A stretch of DNA of 64,000 nucleotides from Sanguibacter suarezii NBRC 16159. GTDB taxonomy: Bacteria > Actinomycetota > Actinomycetes > Actinomycetales > Cellulomonadaceae. Within the stretch, counting starts at the first letter, position 1. Each line of letters opens with the position of its first letter. The notes under the pieces were generated by a model that saw only the letters and a program-made list of their open reading frames with translations, was not told the origin of the DNA and made no database searches. A program made the translations under genes and the position numbers. The stretch is from positions 217,173 through 281,172 of the forward strand of contig NZ_BCRT01000004.1 in NCBI RefSeq assembly GCF_001552735.1, written 5' to 3'. Below are positions 52,452 to 60,872 of this stretch, one piece after another.

Positions 52452-53105
52452 TCAGTTCCCCTGGAAGGTCCAGTGCCAGGGCTCACGAGGCACGTCCTCG
52501 GCGAATCCGTACGTGGCACCGTTGGCCCGCATCCAGCTGAGCGCGGCGGGGTCGAGGCGGAGGTCCAGGCTCAGTCCCCAGCCGTGGTCGCTCGTCCCGG
52601 GCTTGGCGGCGAGACCGCCCTCGGAGTAGAGCCCCTTGCGCTCGGCGAGGTCGACCTGGCTGTCGTAGGTGCGGTAGGAGTCGGTGATCCCGATGTCCAC
52701 GCCGTCGGTCTTCGCCGCGGCCAGCAACGTCTCGAAGGCGCTCGCGGCCGGAGCCCACAACCGGTGACCGGTGGTGCCGACCGAGGCGAGGGCCGACGCC
52801 GGGACCTGGCCGTTGCCGTAGACGGCGAGGTCGGAGGGGATCCCGGCGGAGTTGAGGGTGGCGCCTGCGGTCGGGGTGGCGGCTGCGGAGGTCGCGCCGG
52901 TCGCCTGGGCCATGAGCAGGTCGAAGGCCGTCGCGGAGGACGCCTGCGCCGTCCCCGACAGGGCGGAGGTCGCCGACGCCGACCGGGTCGCCTGAGCCGT
53001 CAGGGCGCCCATCGCCGGCTGGGCCTGACGCCCCGCGAAGGAGGCCACTGTCGACTGGATCTCCAGGATGCGCGATGAGATCGCTTCGATACCGCTCACG
53101 CCCAC
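52452..53105 (-). CDS. M15-family D-Ala-D-Ala carboxypeptidase-like protein
   Basis: This 217-residue protein has the M15 zinc peptidase core: TDSYRTYDSQVDLAERKGLY, SDHGWGLSLDLRLD (His and Asp ligands) and EPWHWTF (catalytic Glu, His ligand). There is no classical signal peptide. The N-terminus (GVSGIEAISSRILEIQSTVASF) resembles openings of peptidoglycan hydrolases found in actinobacterial flagellar clusters, which are exported by the flagellar secretion route; no flagellar genes are in the window. A linker rich in Ala, Ser and Thr follows. Starts at GTG; a second GTG two codons on is equally plausible. Confidence 0.75.
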   Translation of the reverse strand: MGVSGIEAISSRILEIQSTVASFAGRQAQPAMGALTAQATRSASATSALSGTAQASSATAFDLLMAQATGATSAAATPTAGATLNSAGIPSDLAVYGNGQVPASALASVGTTGHRLWAPAASAFETLLAAAKTDGVDIGITDSYRTYDSQVDLAERKGLYSEGGLAAKPGTSDHGWGLSLDLRLDPAALSWMRANGATYGFAEDVPREPWHWTFQGN

Positions 53106-53187
53106 CCATCGTCCGTCCGGCGCCGGTCATGAGGCCTCGGCGCCGAGAAGATCGCCGGGACGCGCCGGAAGAGGCCGGGCATGCAGA

Positions 53188-53215
53188 AAGCCCCGGACGA
53201 TGCTGTCCGGGGCTT
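53188..53215 (-). terminator. Terminator of first cold-shock gene
   Basis: AAGCCCCGGAC and its complement form a perfect 11-bp stem with a 6-nt loop and a TTTCT tail on the minus strand. Confidence 0.85.
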
Positions 53216-53246
53216 CCTGGAAGGGCTGGATCTAGCCGAGGCGAGA

Positions 53247-53450
53247 TCAGATCGGGCGGATGTTCTCCGCCTGCGGGCCCTTCGGGCCCTGCGTGATGTC
53301 GAACTCGACCTTCTGGTTCTCGTCGAGCGAACGGTAGCCCGAGCTCTGGATCGCCGAGTAGTGGGCGAACACGTCAGCGCTGCCGTCCTCCGGTGCGATG
53401 AAGCCGAAGCCCTTTTCTGCGTTGAACCACTTCACGGTCCCAACTGCCAT
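53247..53450 (-). CDS. Cold-shock protein, CspA family (copy 1)
   Basis: This 67-residue single cold-shock domain protein binds single-stranded nucleic acid through RNP1 (KGFGFIAP) and RNP2 (VFAHYS), as an RNA chaperone. It differs from the copy at 56.7 kb only at a few positions (for example AIQSSGYRS versus AIASSGYRS, and FDITQ versus FDVTQ). A strong AAGGAG ribosome binding site precedes the ATG within a structured 139-nt leader shared with the other copy. Confidence 0.97.
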   Translation of the reverse strand: MAVGTVKWFNAEKGFGFIAPEDGSADVFAHYSAIQSSGYRSLDENQKVEFDITQGPKGPQAENIRPI

Positions 53451-53589
53451 CTTGATACTCCTTCAAGAGTTGTGAAACAACCTCCCCTGTGGAGGCCGCT
53501 CGTCACGGTGTTCGTCGTCCACTCCTGAAGACCAAGAACTACCCCGACTCGCGTCGGTGCAGGTAAGACGTGCGAGGCACTGCAACTTC
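53451..53589 (-). promoter_or_regulatory. Structured 5' leader of cold-shock gene copy 1
   Basis: The inferred transcript starts at 53589 with GAAGTTGC, 7 nt after the -10 box. A far-upstream arm (53521-53530) pairs with the Shine-Dalgarno-containing arm (53460-53470) over ~10 bp with one G-U. The enclosed region holds a CCTCC/GGAGG hairpin, and a CCGAC/GTCGG hairpin (53544-53557) lies nearer the 5' end. The equivalent leader at 56894-57029 has the same plan. Confidence 0.65.
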
Positions 53590-53596
53590 GCGGCCT

Positions 53597-53602
53597 ACTT
53601 TA
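53597..53602 (-). promoter_or_regulatory. -10 box of cold-shock gene copy 1
   Basis: TAAAGT on the minus strand, 7 nt before the conserved GAAGTTGC block. No clear -35 is seen; a TGAC precedes it. Confidence 0.6.
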
Positions 53603-53716
53603 GTCATATCTGGGGCAAAGGCGCTAGACCCCAACAGCAGATCTCGTATCGCGAGCATCAACTTTCCATATCACGACCTCAGCCATGCTCGTGACCGACC
53701 CCCTCCTTCGTGGGGC

Positions 53717-55258
53717 TCAGCGGTACGTCGCGACCCCGTCCCAGGCTCGACGACGCTCGCGGCCGGGGTCGCTGATGAGGCGGTCGGTCGTGTTGAAGAT
53801 CTTCGTCGGGCGGTCGATGTCGTCGTAGACCGGCCAGCTCACCAGCCCCGACCGGACGAAGGACAACCAGTGGTCCTGCATCCGGGCGCTCACCGCAGCG
53901 AGGTCCTCCGCGCCACCGAGCACCGTGGCCGCACGGCCGCGAGAGGAGGTGAGGTTGCCGAGGACCGGAACCAGGTCGGTGCCGTGCGTGGCGCCGTGGC
54001 CCTTGAGGTTGAGGGCAGGGGTGGTGAAGTCGTAGCGGTAGACGAAGGTAGGCGCCACCGTGGTGTGCCCCTCGGCCGCCTGGACCCCGGGCACCCAGAA
54101 GGTCGCGTCGCCGACGAGCTGGGCGCGGGCACGCTTGGACGGGTACCCCGGGTAGGCCGAGAGTACCGTGAGCTGCGCACCGGGGTCGGTGATCTCGAAC
54201 ATGAGGTTGATGGCCTCGGCGCTGACCGGCAGCAGACCGGGGCGGACCGTGGCGAACAGCGCGCCCTCGTGCTTGGTGGACCCGATGAGCAGGGGCACCG
54301 GGTGCGCCCGTCCGCTGGTCAGCAGGTCGATCGGGTGCTCGGGCAGGAAGTCGCCGTCCACCACAGGGCTCATGCACAGCGCCCCGGGCGTCTCCAGCAG
54401 CGTCAACCTCATGAGGCGCTCGCCCGCGGCGACCAGCTCGGTGGGCGGAGCGCCGAGCAGGGCGTCGACGGCGAGGCTCTCGGTCGTGTGCAGCCAGTTG
54501 ATGAAGTCCCGCGCCCACCCTGCCGCGCGCTCGGCGGAGTACACCCCGCCCACGGCCGGGCTCTGGGCGATGGCTCGGTGGAACAGCCCGGCAGCGGACG
54601 GCACGCACATGAGCGTGGTCACCGCGGTGGCGCCAGCCGACTCCCCGGCGATGGTCACGTTCGACGGGTCGCCGCCGAAGGCTGCGATGTTCTGCTGCAC
54701 CCACTCCAGGGCCGCGACCATGTCTCGCAGGGCCAGGTTCGACTCGAAGACCCGCTGCGGCGTGGAGTACTGGGAGAAGTCGAGGAACCCGAGCGCACCC
54801 AGGCGGTAGTTGACGTTGACCATGATGACGTCGCCGCGGTCGACGAGGGCGTCACCGGCGAAGGCCGGGGCCGACCCTGCGCCGCGGACGAAGGCTCCGC
54901 CGTGGAACCACACGATCACCGGGCGCAGCGCGCCGCCGGAGGCGGTGTCCTCAGGAGCTGCCGGAGCGGCGTCGGGCGGGGTGAGGACGCTGAGCGTGAG
55001 GCAGTCCTCGGACTGGTCGGTGTCCGGACCGGCGCCGGAGTGGTAGTGGCTGACGCGCTGCGGGGCGACCGGACCGTGGTGCATCGCGTTGAGCACGCCG
55101 GCCCAGCGCTGGGGCGGGCGGGGTGCGCGGAAGCGGAGGTTGCCCACGGGCGGCTCGGCGTAGGGGATCGCCCGGAAGGCGCGCAGCCCCGTGGGGGTCA
55201 GCACACCGCGCAGGGTGCCCTGCGCGGTCTCGACCTGAGTGCTCACGACATTGACCAC
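53717..55258 (-). CDS. Type B carboxylesterase/lipase
   Basis: This 513-residue alpha/beta hydrolase has the para-nitrobenzyl esterase layout. The oxyanion hole is VIVWFHGGAFVRGAG, the nucleophile elbow VTIAGESAGATAV (catalytic Ser), and the late region GHGATHGTDL supplies the probable catalytic His. The early SEDCLTLSVLTP is a family signature. No signal peptide is present, so it is cytoplasmic. Substrate unknown. It lies between two cold-shock genes and just downstream of the desaturase on the same strand, with 107 bp between; co-regulation is possible but it has a GGAG near its own GTG start. Confidence 0.9.
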   Translation of the reverse strand: MVNVVSTQVETAQGTLRGVLTPTGLRAFRAIPYAEPPVGNLRFRAPRPPQRWAGVLNAMHHGPVAPQRVSHYHSGAGPDTDQSEDCLTLSVLTPPDAAPAAPEDTASGGALRPVIVWFHGGAFVRGAGSAPAFAGDALVDRGDVIMVNVNYRLGALGFLDFSQYSTPQRVFESNLALRDMVAALEWVQQNIAAFGGDPSNVTIAGESAGATAVTTLMCVPSAAGLFHRAIAQSPAVGGVYSAERAAGWARDFINWLHTTESLAVDALLGAPPTELVAAGERLMRLTLLETPGALCMSPVVDGDFLPEHPIDLLTSGRAHPVPLLIGSTKHEGALFATVRPGLLPVSAEAINLMFEITDPGAQLTVLSAYPGYPSKRARAQLVGDATFWVPGVQAAEGHTTVAPTFVYRYDFTTPALNLKGHGATHGTDLVPVLGNLTSSRGRAATVLGGAEDLAAVSARMQDHWLSFVRSGLVSWPVYDDIDRPTKIFNTTDRLISDPGRERRRAWDGVATYR

Positions 55259-55365
55259 TTGGCAGCTCCGCAGTTGTCTCGACGAGTCCGAGGACCTGCG
55301 TGGCAGGCCCTCCCACTACCGAGGCTAGCCGGTCACCACCCCCGCCACCCACCTCCGACGCGAGG

Positions 55366-56454
55366 TCAGCGGTAGGACTGCACCAGCGGGCAGGTGAAGT
55401 TGTCCCGGTCGCCCAGCCCGACCCGGTTGAGGTAGCGGATGACGATCCCGTAGGAGGTGAACAGGCCCGTCTGGGTGTACAGCACACCCTTGTCGGCACA
55501 GAACTTCTCGATGATGGGCTGGGCCAGGCGCAGGTGCGGGCGCGGCATGCTCGGGAAGAGGTGGTGCTCGATCTGGTAGTTCAGCCCGCCGAGCGCGGTG
55601 TCGATGAACCGGCCACCGGTGACGTTGCGGCTCATGAGCACCTGGCGGCGCAGGAAGTCGATCTTCACGTCCTTGGGGACGATGGGCATGCCCTTGTGGT
55701 TCGGGGCGAAGGAACCGCCCATGTACAGCCCGAACAGGCCCAGCTGGATCGCGAGGAAGACGACGGCCTTGCCGGGGGAGAGCACCAGCAGGACGAGGGC
55801 GAGGTAGCCGATGAGCCGGACGCTGAGGAAGGTGATCTCAGCCCAGCGGTGCGCGATGCGCTCGGGGCCGAAGACCCGCTTGAGCCCCTGGTAGTGCAGG
55901 TCGAGGCCCTCGAGCAGGAGCAGAGGGAAGAAGAACCACCCCTGGTGCGTGGCGAACCAGCGGCCGAACCGCGACGTGCGGGCCGCTGCCTGCTCCGGGG
56001 TGAAGGCCAGGACCGGCAGGTCGATGTCCGGGTCGACGGTGTCCTTGTTCGGGTTGCCGTGGTGGCGGGTGTGCTTGTTCTGCCACCAGCCGTAGCTCAG
56101 CCCCACGAAGAGGTTCGCCACGATGAGGCTCATCCACTCGTTCCAGCGCCCGGAGCGGAACATCTGCCGGTGCGCGGCGTCGTGCCCGAGGAAGGCCGTC
56201 TGGGTGAGGATGACCGCCAGCAGGGCAGCCATGGGCATCTGCCACCAGGAGTCGCCGATCCACAGGAAGGCCGCGACGAAGGCGGCGAAAACCGCGACCA
56301 TCCCCACGAGCTTGGCCCAGTAGTAGCCGTAGCGGCGGCGCATCAGGCCGGCGGCCTGGATGAGGCCGGAGATCTCGGCGAAGTCGGTTACCTGGCGTTG
56401 GCGGGGTGAGTCCCCGGCTGGGCGTGAGCTGTCTGCGGTGAGCGTGGCGCTCAT
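55366..56454 (-). CDS. Membrane fatty acid desaturase
   Basis: This 362-residue di-iron desaturase shows the three histidine boxes: HDAAHRQMF, HTRHHGNPNKD, and QIEHHLFPSMPR (the Q-x-x-HH form of acyl-lipid/front-end-like desaturases). Four or more transmembrane segments lie around them (LVGMVAVFAAFVAAFLWIG, MPMAALLAVILTQTAFLG, LIGYLALVLLVLS, AIQLGLFGLYMGG). It should introduce double bonds into acyl chains, a known way to keep membranes fluid in the cold. GGAGG precedes the ATG. It sits between two cold-shock genes on the same strand. Confidence 0.92.
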   Translation of the reverse strand: MSATLTADSSRPAGDSPRQRQVTDFAEISGLIQAAGLMRRRYGYYWAKLVGMVAVFAAFVAAFLWIGDSWWQMPMAALLAVILTQTAFLGHDAAHRQMFRSGRWNEWMSLIVANLFVGLSYGWWQNKHTRHHGNPNKDTVDPDIDLPVLAFTPEQAAARTSRFGRWFATHQGWFFFPLLLLEGLDLHYQGLKRVFGPERIAHRWAEITFLSVRLIGYLALVLLVLSPGKAVVFLAIQLGLFGLYMGGSFAPNHKGMPIVPKDVKIDFLRRQVLMSRNVTGGRFIDTALGGLNYQIEHHLFPSMPRPHLRLAQPIIEKFCADKGVLYTQTGLFTSYGIVIRYLNRVGLGDRDNFTCPLVQSYR

Positions 56455-56600
56455 CGGGCCTCCGAGGCGTGTGTGAGAGCAGGTCGCACGTGATGCGGCG
56501 TCACCAGATGAGTTGCGCTCGTGGGTCCCACGCTAGGCGACAGTGCTCTGTGGCGCGGGGGCTGCAGGTGGTGACGTGGTGAAGAAAGTCATGGAGAAAC

Positions 56601-56635
56601 ACGAAAGCCCCGGGTACAAGACCCGGGGCTTTCGT
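56601..56635 (-). terminator. Terminator of second cold-shock gene
   Basis: A perfect 15-bp stem (ACGAAAGCCCCGGGT and complement) with a 5-nt loop, 55 nt after the stop codon. Confidence 0.85.
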
Positions 56636-56689
56636 CAAAGATGTCAGACCGCGATCATCAGCACGAGGCTGCGATCAGCAGGAGTGAAA

Positions 56690-56893
56690 TCAGAGGGGGC
56701 GGATGTTCTCAGCCTGCGGGCCCTTGGGACCCTGCGTGACGTCGAACTCGACCTTCTGGTTCTCGTCGAGGGAGCGGTAGCCGGAGGAGGCGATCGCGGA
56801 GTAGTGCGCGAACACGTCAGCCGAGCCGTCCTCGGGGGCGATGAAGCCGAAGCCCTTTTCAGCGTTGAACCACTTCACAGTTCCAACAGTCAT
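56690..56893 (-). CDS. Cold-shock protein, CspA family (copy 2)
   Basis: This 67-residue cold-shock domain protein has RNP1 KGFGFIAP and RNP2 VFAHYS. The start is the ATG at 56893 (MTVGTVKWF), with AAGGAG 7-8 nt upstream; an in-frame start five codons earlier would sit on the ribosome binding site and is rejected. It is a near-duplicate of the copy at 53.2 kb. Its own structured leader and terminator make it a single-gene unit. Confidence 0.97.
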   Translation of the reverse strand: MTVGTVKWFNAEKGFGFIAPEDGSADVFAHYSAIASSGYRSLDENQKVEFDVTQGPKGPQAENIRPL

Positions 56894-57029
56894 TTCATAC
56901 TCCTTCAAGAGTCGGACGGCTTCGCGATTCGAAGCCGTTCGTCACGGTGTTCCGTCGTCAACTCTTGAAAGAACAAGATCCGCGGGGTTGAACCCTGAGC
57001 GGCAAAGACATGAGAGGCACAGCAACTTC
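56894..57029 (-). promoter_or_regulatory. Structured 5' leader of cold-shock gene copy 2
   Basis: The inferred transcript starts at 57029 with GAAGTTGC. The arm at 56961-56971 pairs with the Shine-Dalgarno arm at 56902-56912 over 11 bp with one G-U. It encloses a perfect 9-bp hairpin (ACGGCTTCG and complement, 56916-56938). Between the helices lies a block near-identical to copy 1 (CGTCACGGTGTTC on the plus strand, from 56940). Confidence 0.7.
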
Positions 57030-57036
57030 AAGGAAC

Positions 57037-57042
57037 ACAGTA
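57037..57042 (-). promoter_or_regulatory. -10 box of cold-shock gene copy 2
   Basis: TACTGT on the minus strand, 7 nt before the conserved GAAGTTGC block, matching copy 1 in spacing. Confidence 0.6.
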
Positions 57043-57086
57043 CAGGCTTCTGACCGTCTTGGCTAGGGGAGGGCGTCCTTCGCAGG

Positions 57087-60000
57087 TCAGACGGCGTCCG
57101 TCGTGGCGGCTCCCGGGGCCTGAGCGGGCCCGTCCTGCGGCGCGCACAGACCGATGAAGGCACCGAGCTCGGCGAGGGCCGCCGGGGTGGACGGCAGGAA
57201 GTCCGTCAGTGCCGGGGACCGCACCACGATCGCGGCCCACTGCCCGCGCGAGACCGCCACGTTGACCCGGTTGCGCGAGAGCAGGAAGCTCATGCCGCGC
57301 GGCACGTCGCCGGCCGCGGAGGCTGCCATCGACACGATCACCACGGCCGCCTCCTGACCCTGGAACTTGTCCACCGTGCCCACCCGGACCCCGTCCGCCC
57401 CGGCAGCTCGCAGCGCGGCGGTGATGAGCGACCGCTGGGCGTTGTAGCCGGCGACCACGAGGATGTCGGCGGTGCCCAGCGGGCGCACGGGCGCCTCGCC
57501 GCCGGGGGTCCACGCCCGTCCGAGCAACGACTGCACCTGACGGACCACCTCGGCGGCCTCCTCCGGGGAGGCGACCGACCGGCCGAGGTGCGGGACGTCG
57601 ACGACGTGCACGCCCGCGGCCAGCCCGTCCAGGTGCCGCTGCGCCGTCAGGCCCTCGGTGGTGAGACGGCCGGCGTAGGCGAGGCGGGAGACCGGTGCGC
57701 ACAGCGCCGGGTGCATCCGCCAGCTGCGCTCGAGGAAGTAGCCGCGGTCCGCAGGCAGGGTGTCCTGGCCGCGCGCGACCCAGCCCAGGGCGGAGGTGTC
57801 CACCGGCTCGGGGTGGGTGCCCTGGGTGACCTGCGGGAGCTGCTGAGGGTCGCCGAGGAGCAGCAGGTTCTGCGCGGCCAGAGACACCGCGAGGGTGTTG
57901 GCCAGGGAGAACTGCCCCGCCTCGTCGATGACGATCAGGTCGAGGGAACGCCGCCCGATCTTCGAGACGTTGGTGAAGTCCCAGGCGGTCCCCCCGATCA
58001 CGCAGCCGTGCTCGCGGTGCTCGCCGAGGAACCGGCCCTGCTTCTTGTCCGGGATCGCGGTCCAGGCGTGCGGGGTGTCGTCGACCGGCTTCTTGCCCAC
58101 GCGGTAGCCGGGGACCCCGGCCTCCACGATCGTGTCGAGCATGTGCTCGACGACGGCGTGCGAGGGGGCCACGACCCCCACGTGCCAGCCGCTGCGCACC
58201 AGGCGCTCGATGACCCGGGCGCCGATGTACGTCTTGCCGGTCCCGGGCGGGCCCTGGACGGCGAGGTAGGACCGGTCGAGGGCGCGCACGGCCGTGGTGA
58301 TCGCGGAGATGTAGGCACCGCGGCCGTCGTCGACCGTGGGCAGGGTGGGGGAGTCGGCGTCCTCGCGCATCTGCGGGGGCATCCGGCGCAGCAGGTCGAG
58401 GGCGGACTGGGCCGGGAAGTTTCCGGACGCAGACTCCAGGGTGCGCAGCGCCACCTGCGCGAGCTCGCGGACGGCGCCCTCGACGAGCCCGGTGGGCACC
58501 GGGCGACCGGGACCGACGGCCATCGGCAGCTCGGCGTAGGGGTCGACGTCCTTCTTGAGGACCTCCTCCACCCGGACGACGTCGCGGCCCGCCTCGTCCA
58601 CGCCGACGGACAGCACGGTCGAGCTGCCGCTGACCTGGCGGACGGCGCCGGCGGGCGCCTCCAGGCCGGCCGGCAGCGGCGCGTCGTAGATGCACCACAC
58701 GCCCGACCCGGCGGCCAGCGTGCTGCCGTCAGCCAGGCGCCCGACGAGCGTGAGCTCGCGGCGCAGCGACCGCTGGTTGTCCTCCTTGTACCAGTCGCGC
58801 TCCAGGCGGACCTCCTCGGCCACGAGGACGTCGCGGGTGGCCGCCCACTCGTCGACCGGGGCGGTCAGCCGGTCGAAGTGCTCCCACCAGAACGGCTTGT
58901 CCCCACGGCGGTGGTAGCCCAGGGCGGCGCCGAGCATGAGCAGCGCCTGGTCGTCGTCGGACCGGTCGGCGCGCGGTGCGGCGGCGGCCGGCCCGGCCAG
59001 CTCGGTGAAGGCCTCGACCATCGGGTCCAGCTCGACCGGCTCGACCTCCGCGCCGTCGTCGGCAGTCGCGGCGGCAGGGGTGACGTCGTGCTCGGCGGCT
59101 CGGGCCAGCAGCCAGTCCCGCAGCCGCAGGGTGGACAGGCAGTCGTAGCGGTTGTAGTCGGCGATGAGGTCGAGGACGGCCCGGCTGTCGCTGTCGTCGC
59201 CGGCCTCGCGCAGGGCGCAGGCGCGGGCGTACTCGGTGATCGAGTCGGCCGCGTTGTCCAGGGCCTCGTTGCGCAGGTCGTCGCCCATGTACAGCGGCTC
59301 GAGCTTCTTGATCGAGTAGGACGGCTGGGAGACCCGCACGCTCTGGCGCACGGTCGAGTAGAGGTCGACGAGCACGCCCTCGCGCAGCAGGTCGTCGAGC
59401 ACCTCCTCGCCGACGCCGTGCCGGCCCACCAGCCGGCGCAGCGCCGTCACCTCGTAGGGGGCGTAGTGGTAGACGTGCATCCCCGGGTTCGTCCGGCGTC
59501 GCTCGCCCACCAGGGCGAAGAAGTCCAGCAGCGCCTGACGCTCCTGGACGCGGTCGTGCGCCCAGAAGGTGCGGAAGGCGCCCGGGGTGCCGTCCGGGGA
59601 GTCGGCGTCGTGCAGGCCGAAGAGGTACTCCAGGCCCCAGTCGCTCGAGCCCGGCTCGGCCCACAACGGGTCGCCCTCGAAGTCGAAGAAGAGGTCACCG
59701 GCGTCCGGGGCGGGCAGCGCGGCGAGGGCGCCGGTCGCGAAGACGACAGCCTGGACGTCCGGGCGGCCGTCGGCCCGGAGCGGGCGGGCGTCCTGGGCCA
59801 CCTGCAGCGCGGCCTGCTCGCGCAGCGTCGTCAGGGTGCGGGCGGGCATGCCGGGGACCGGCCCGGTGGAGGCGGCGAGGGCGTCGATGGTGGTGAGGCC
59901 GGCGTCGCGCAGGCGGGTGCGCTGGGCCACGGTGAGACCGGCGACGAGCAGCGGGTCACGGTGGGCGGCGACCTCGGAGCGGCAGTCAGCGCAGGTGCCG

Positions 60001-60743
60001 CAGGCCAGGTAGCGGGCGTCGTCCCAGGCCACCGGCTCGGAGCCGGCGCGGTGGGTGTCCAGCAGCAGCTCCAGGCGGGCCCGGCGCTCGCGGTAGACCG
60101 GCAGGATGTCGCTCAGGGCGTGCTCGGTGAAGGACGTGTCGCCCAGCACCAGGCGCAGCCGCGGGGCGACCGGCACGCCGGCCGCGAGCAGCTGGTCGGC
60201 GTAGGCAGCGAGCTGGAGCAGCGCGGTGACCTTGGCGCGCCGGGCGAGCTTGGCGTCGACGACGGCGATCTCGGCTGTGGTCGCGGGGACGGTCTCGGCG
60301 GTGGTCTCAGCCGCCGGGGTCCGCACGAGGAAGTCCGGTCGGCCCAGGAAGCGGCCGTCGAAGAGCGTGCCCTGGGCCACGACGTCGACCCCGGACCGCA
60401 GGTACGCCAGGGTGCGGTCGTGGGCGGCCCGCAGGTCCTCGGCGGCATCCCACGTGCTCCCCAGGTGCACGACGCCGCCGGTGGGGCCCGCGCTGGCGGG
60501 CGCGCCGGGGGTGGGCGGGACGTGACGGCCGAACTGCTCGACGTAGCCGGCGAGCACCCGGGCCTCGTGGGCCAGTCCGAGCTCGGCGGTGCGCTCGAGC
60601 ATGGCGTCGGCGGAGTCGGTGACCGGTCCGTCGGTCACCCGGCCGAGGCGCCGGTCGAGGGTGCGCAGCAGGGCGAACTCGCAGGTCGAGGCCAGGGTGA
60701 GGTCGCTCGCGCTGGAGATCAGGACGTCGTCGAGCAGAAACAC
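57087..60743 (-). CDS. TM0106-family RecB-like nuclease fused to superfamily 1 helicase
   Basis: This 1218-residue multi-domain protein combines an N-terminal PD-(D/E)XK region (VVDAKLARRAKVTALLQLAAYADQLL, and a Cys pair CGTCADC recalling Cas4/RecB), a central predicted RNase H-like exonuclease (LFFDFEGDPLWAEPGSSDWGLEYLFG, with the DxE core) and a C-terminal UPF1/DNA2-type helicase. The helicase Walker A is GPPGTGKT at residue ~831, with VIDEAGQFSLAN as motif II and KFQGQEAAVVIVSMA plus NVAVSRGQWA as late motifs. GGGAGG lies before the GTG start. It likely processes DNA or RNA in repair or defence; direct evidence for the family is scant. Confidence 0.88.
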   Translation of the reverse strand: MFLLDDVLISSASDLTLASTCEFALLRTLDRRLGRVTDGPVTDSADAMLERTAELGLAHEARVLAGYVEQFGRHVPPTPGAPASAGPTGGVVHLGSTWDAAEDLRAAHDRTLAYLRSGVDVVAQGTLFDGRFLGRPDFLVRTPAAETTAETVPATTAEIAVVDAKLARRAKVTALLQLAAYADQLLAAGVPVAPRLRLVLGDTSFTEHALSDILPVYRERRARLELLLDTHRAGSEPVAWDDARYLACGTCADCRSEVAAHRDPLLVAGLTVAQRTRLRDAGLTTIDALAASTGPVPGMPARTLTTLREQAALQVAQDARPLRADGRPDVQAVVFATGALAALPAPDAGDLFFDFEGDPLWAEPGSSDWGLEYLFGLHDADSPDGTPGAFRTFWAHDRVQERQALLDFFALVGERRRTNPGMHVYHYAPYEVTALRRLVGRHGVGEEVLDDLLREGVLVDLYSTVRQSVRVSQPSYSIKKLEPLYMGDDLRNEALDNAADSITEYARACALREAGDDSDSRAVLDLIADYNRYDCLSTLRLRDWLLARAAEHDVTPAAATADDGAEVEPVELDPMVEAFTELAGPAAAAPRADRSDDDQALLMLGAALGYHRRGDKPFWWEHFDRLTAPVDEWAATRDVLVAEEVRLERDWYKEDNQRSLRRELTLVGRLADGSTLAAGSGVWCIYDAPLPAGLEAPAGAVRQVSGSSTVLSVGVDEAGRDVVRVEEVLKKDVDPYAELPMAVGPGRPVPTGLVEGAVRELAQVALRTLESASGNFPAQSALDLLRRMPPQMREDADSPTLPTVDDGRGAYISAITTAVRALDRSYLAVQGPPGTGKTYIGARVIERLVRSGWHVGVVAPSHAVVEHMLDTIVEAGVPGYRVGKKPVDDTPHAWTAIPDKKQGRFLGEHREHGCVIGGTAWDFTNVSKIGRRSLDLIVIDEAGQFSLANTLAVSLAAQNLLLLGDPQQLPQVTQGTHPEPVDTSALGWVARGQDTLPADRGYFLERSWRMHPALCAPVSRLAYAGRLTTEGLTAQRHLDGLAAGVHVVDVPHLGRSVASPEEAAEVVRQVQSLLGRAWTPGGEAPVRPLGTADILVVAGYNAQRSLITAALRAAGADGVRVGTVDKFQGQEAAVVIVSMAASAAGDVPRGMSFLLSRNRVNVAVSRGQWAAIVVRSPALTDFLPSTPAALAELGAFIGLCAPQDGPAQAPGAATTDAV

Positions 60744-60872
60744 AGGGGGCCTCCCAGGCCAGCGGGTTGATCAGGCAGGGCGGGTCGTTCGAGGGGTGGA
60801 GCGTGAGGCCGGCTGGCGGTCGAGCGGGTGCCCGGGGTCGGGCGGGCAGGCCGGGTGGCCGGCGCGACGAGG

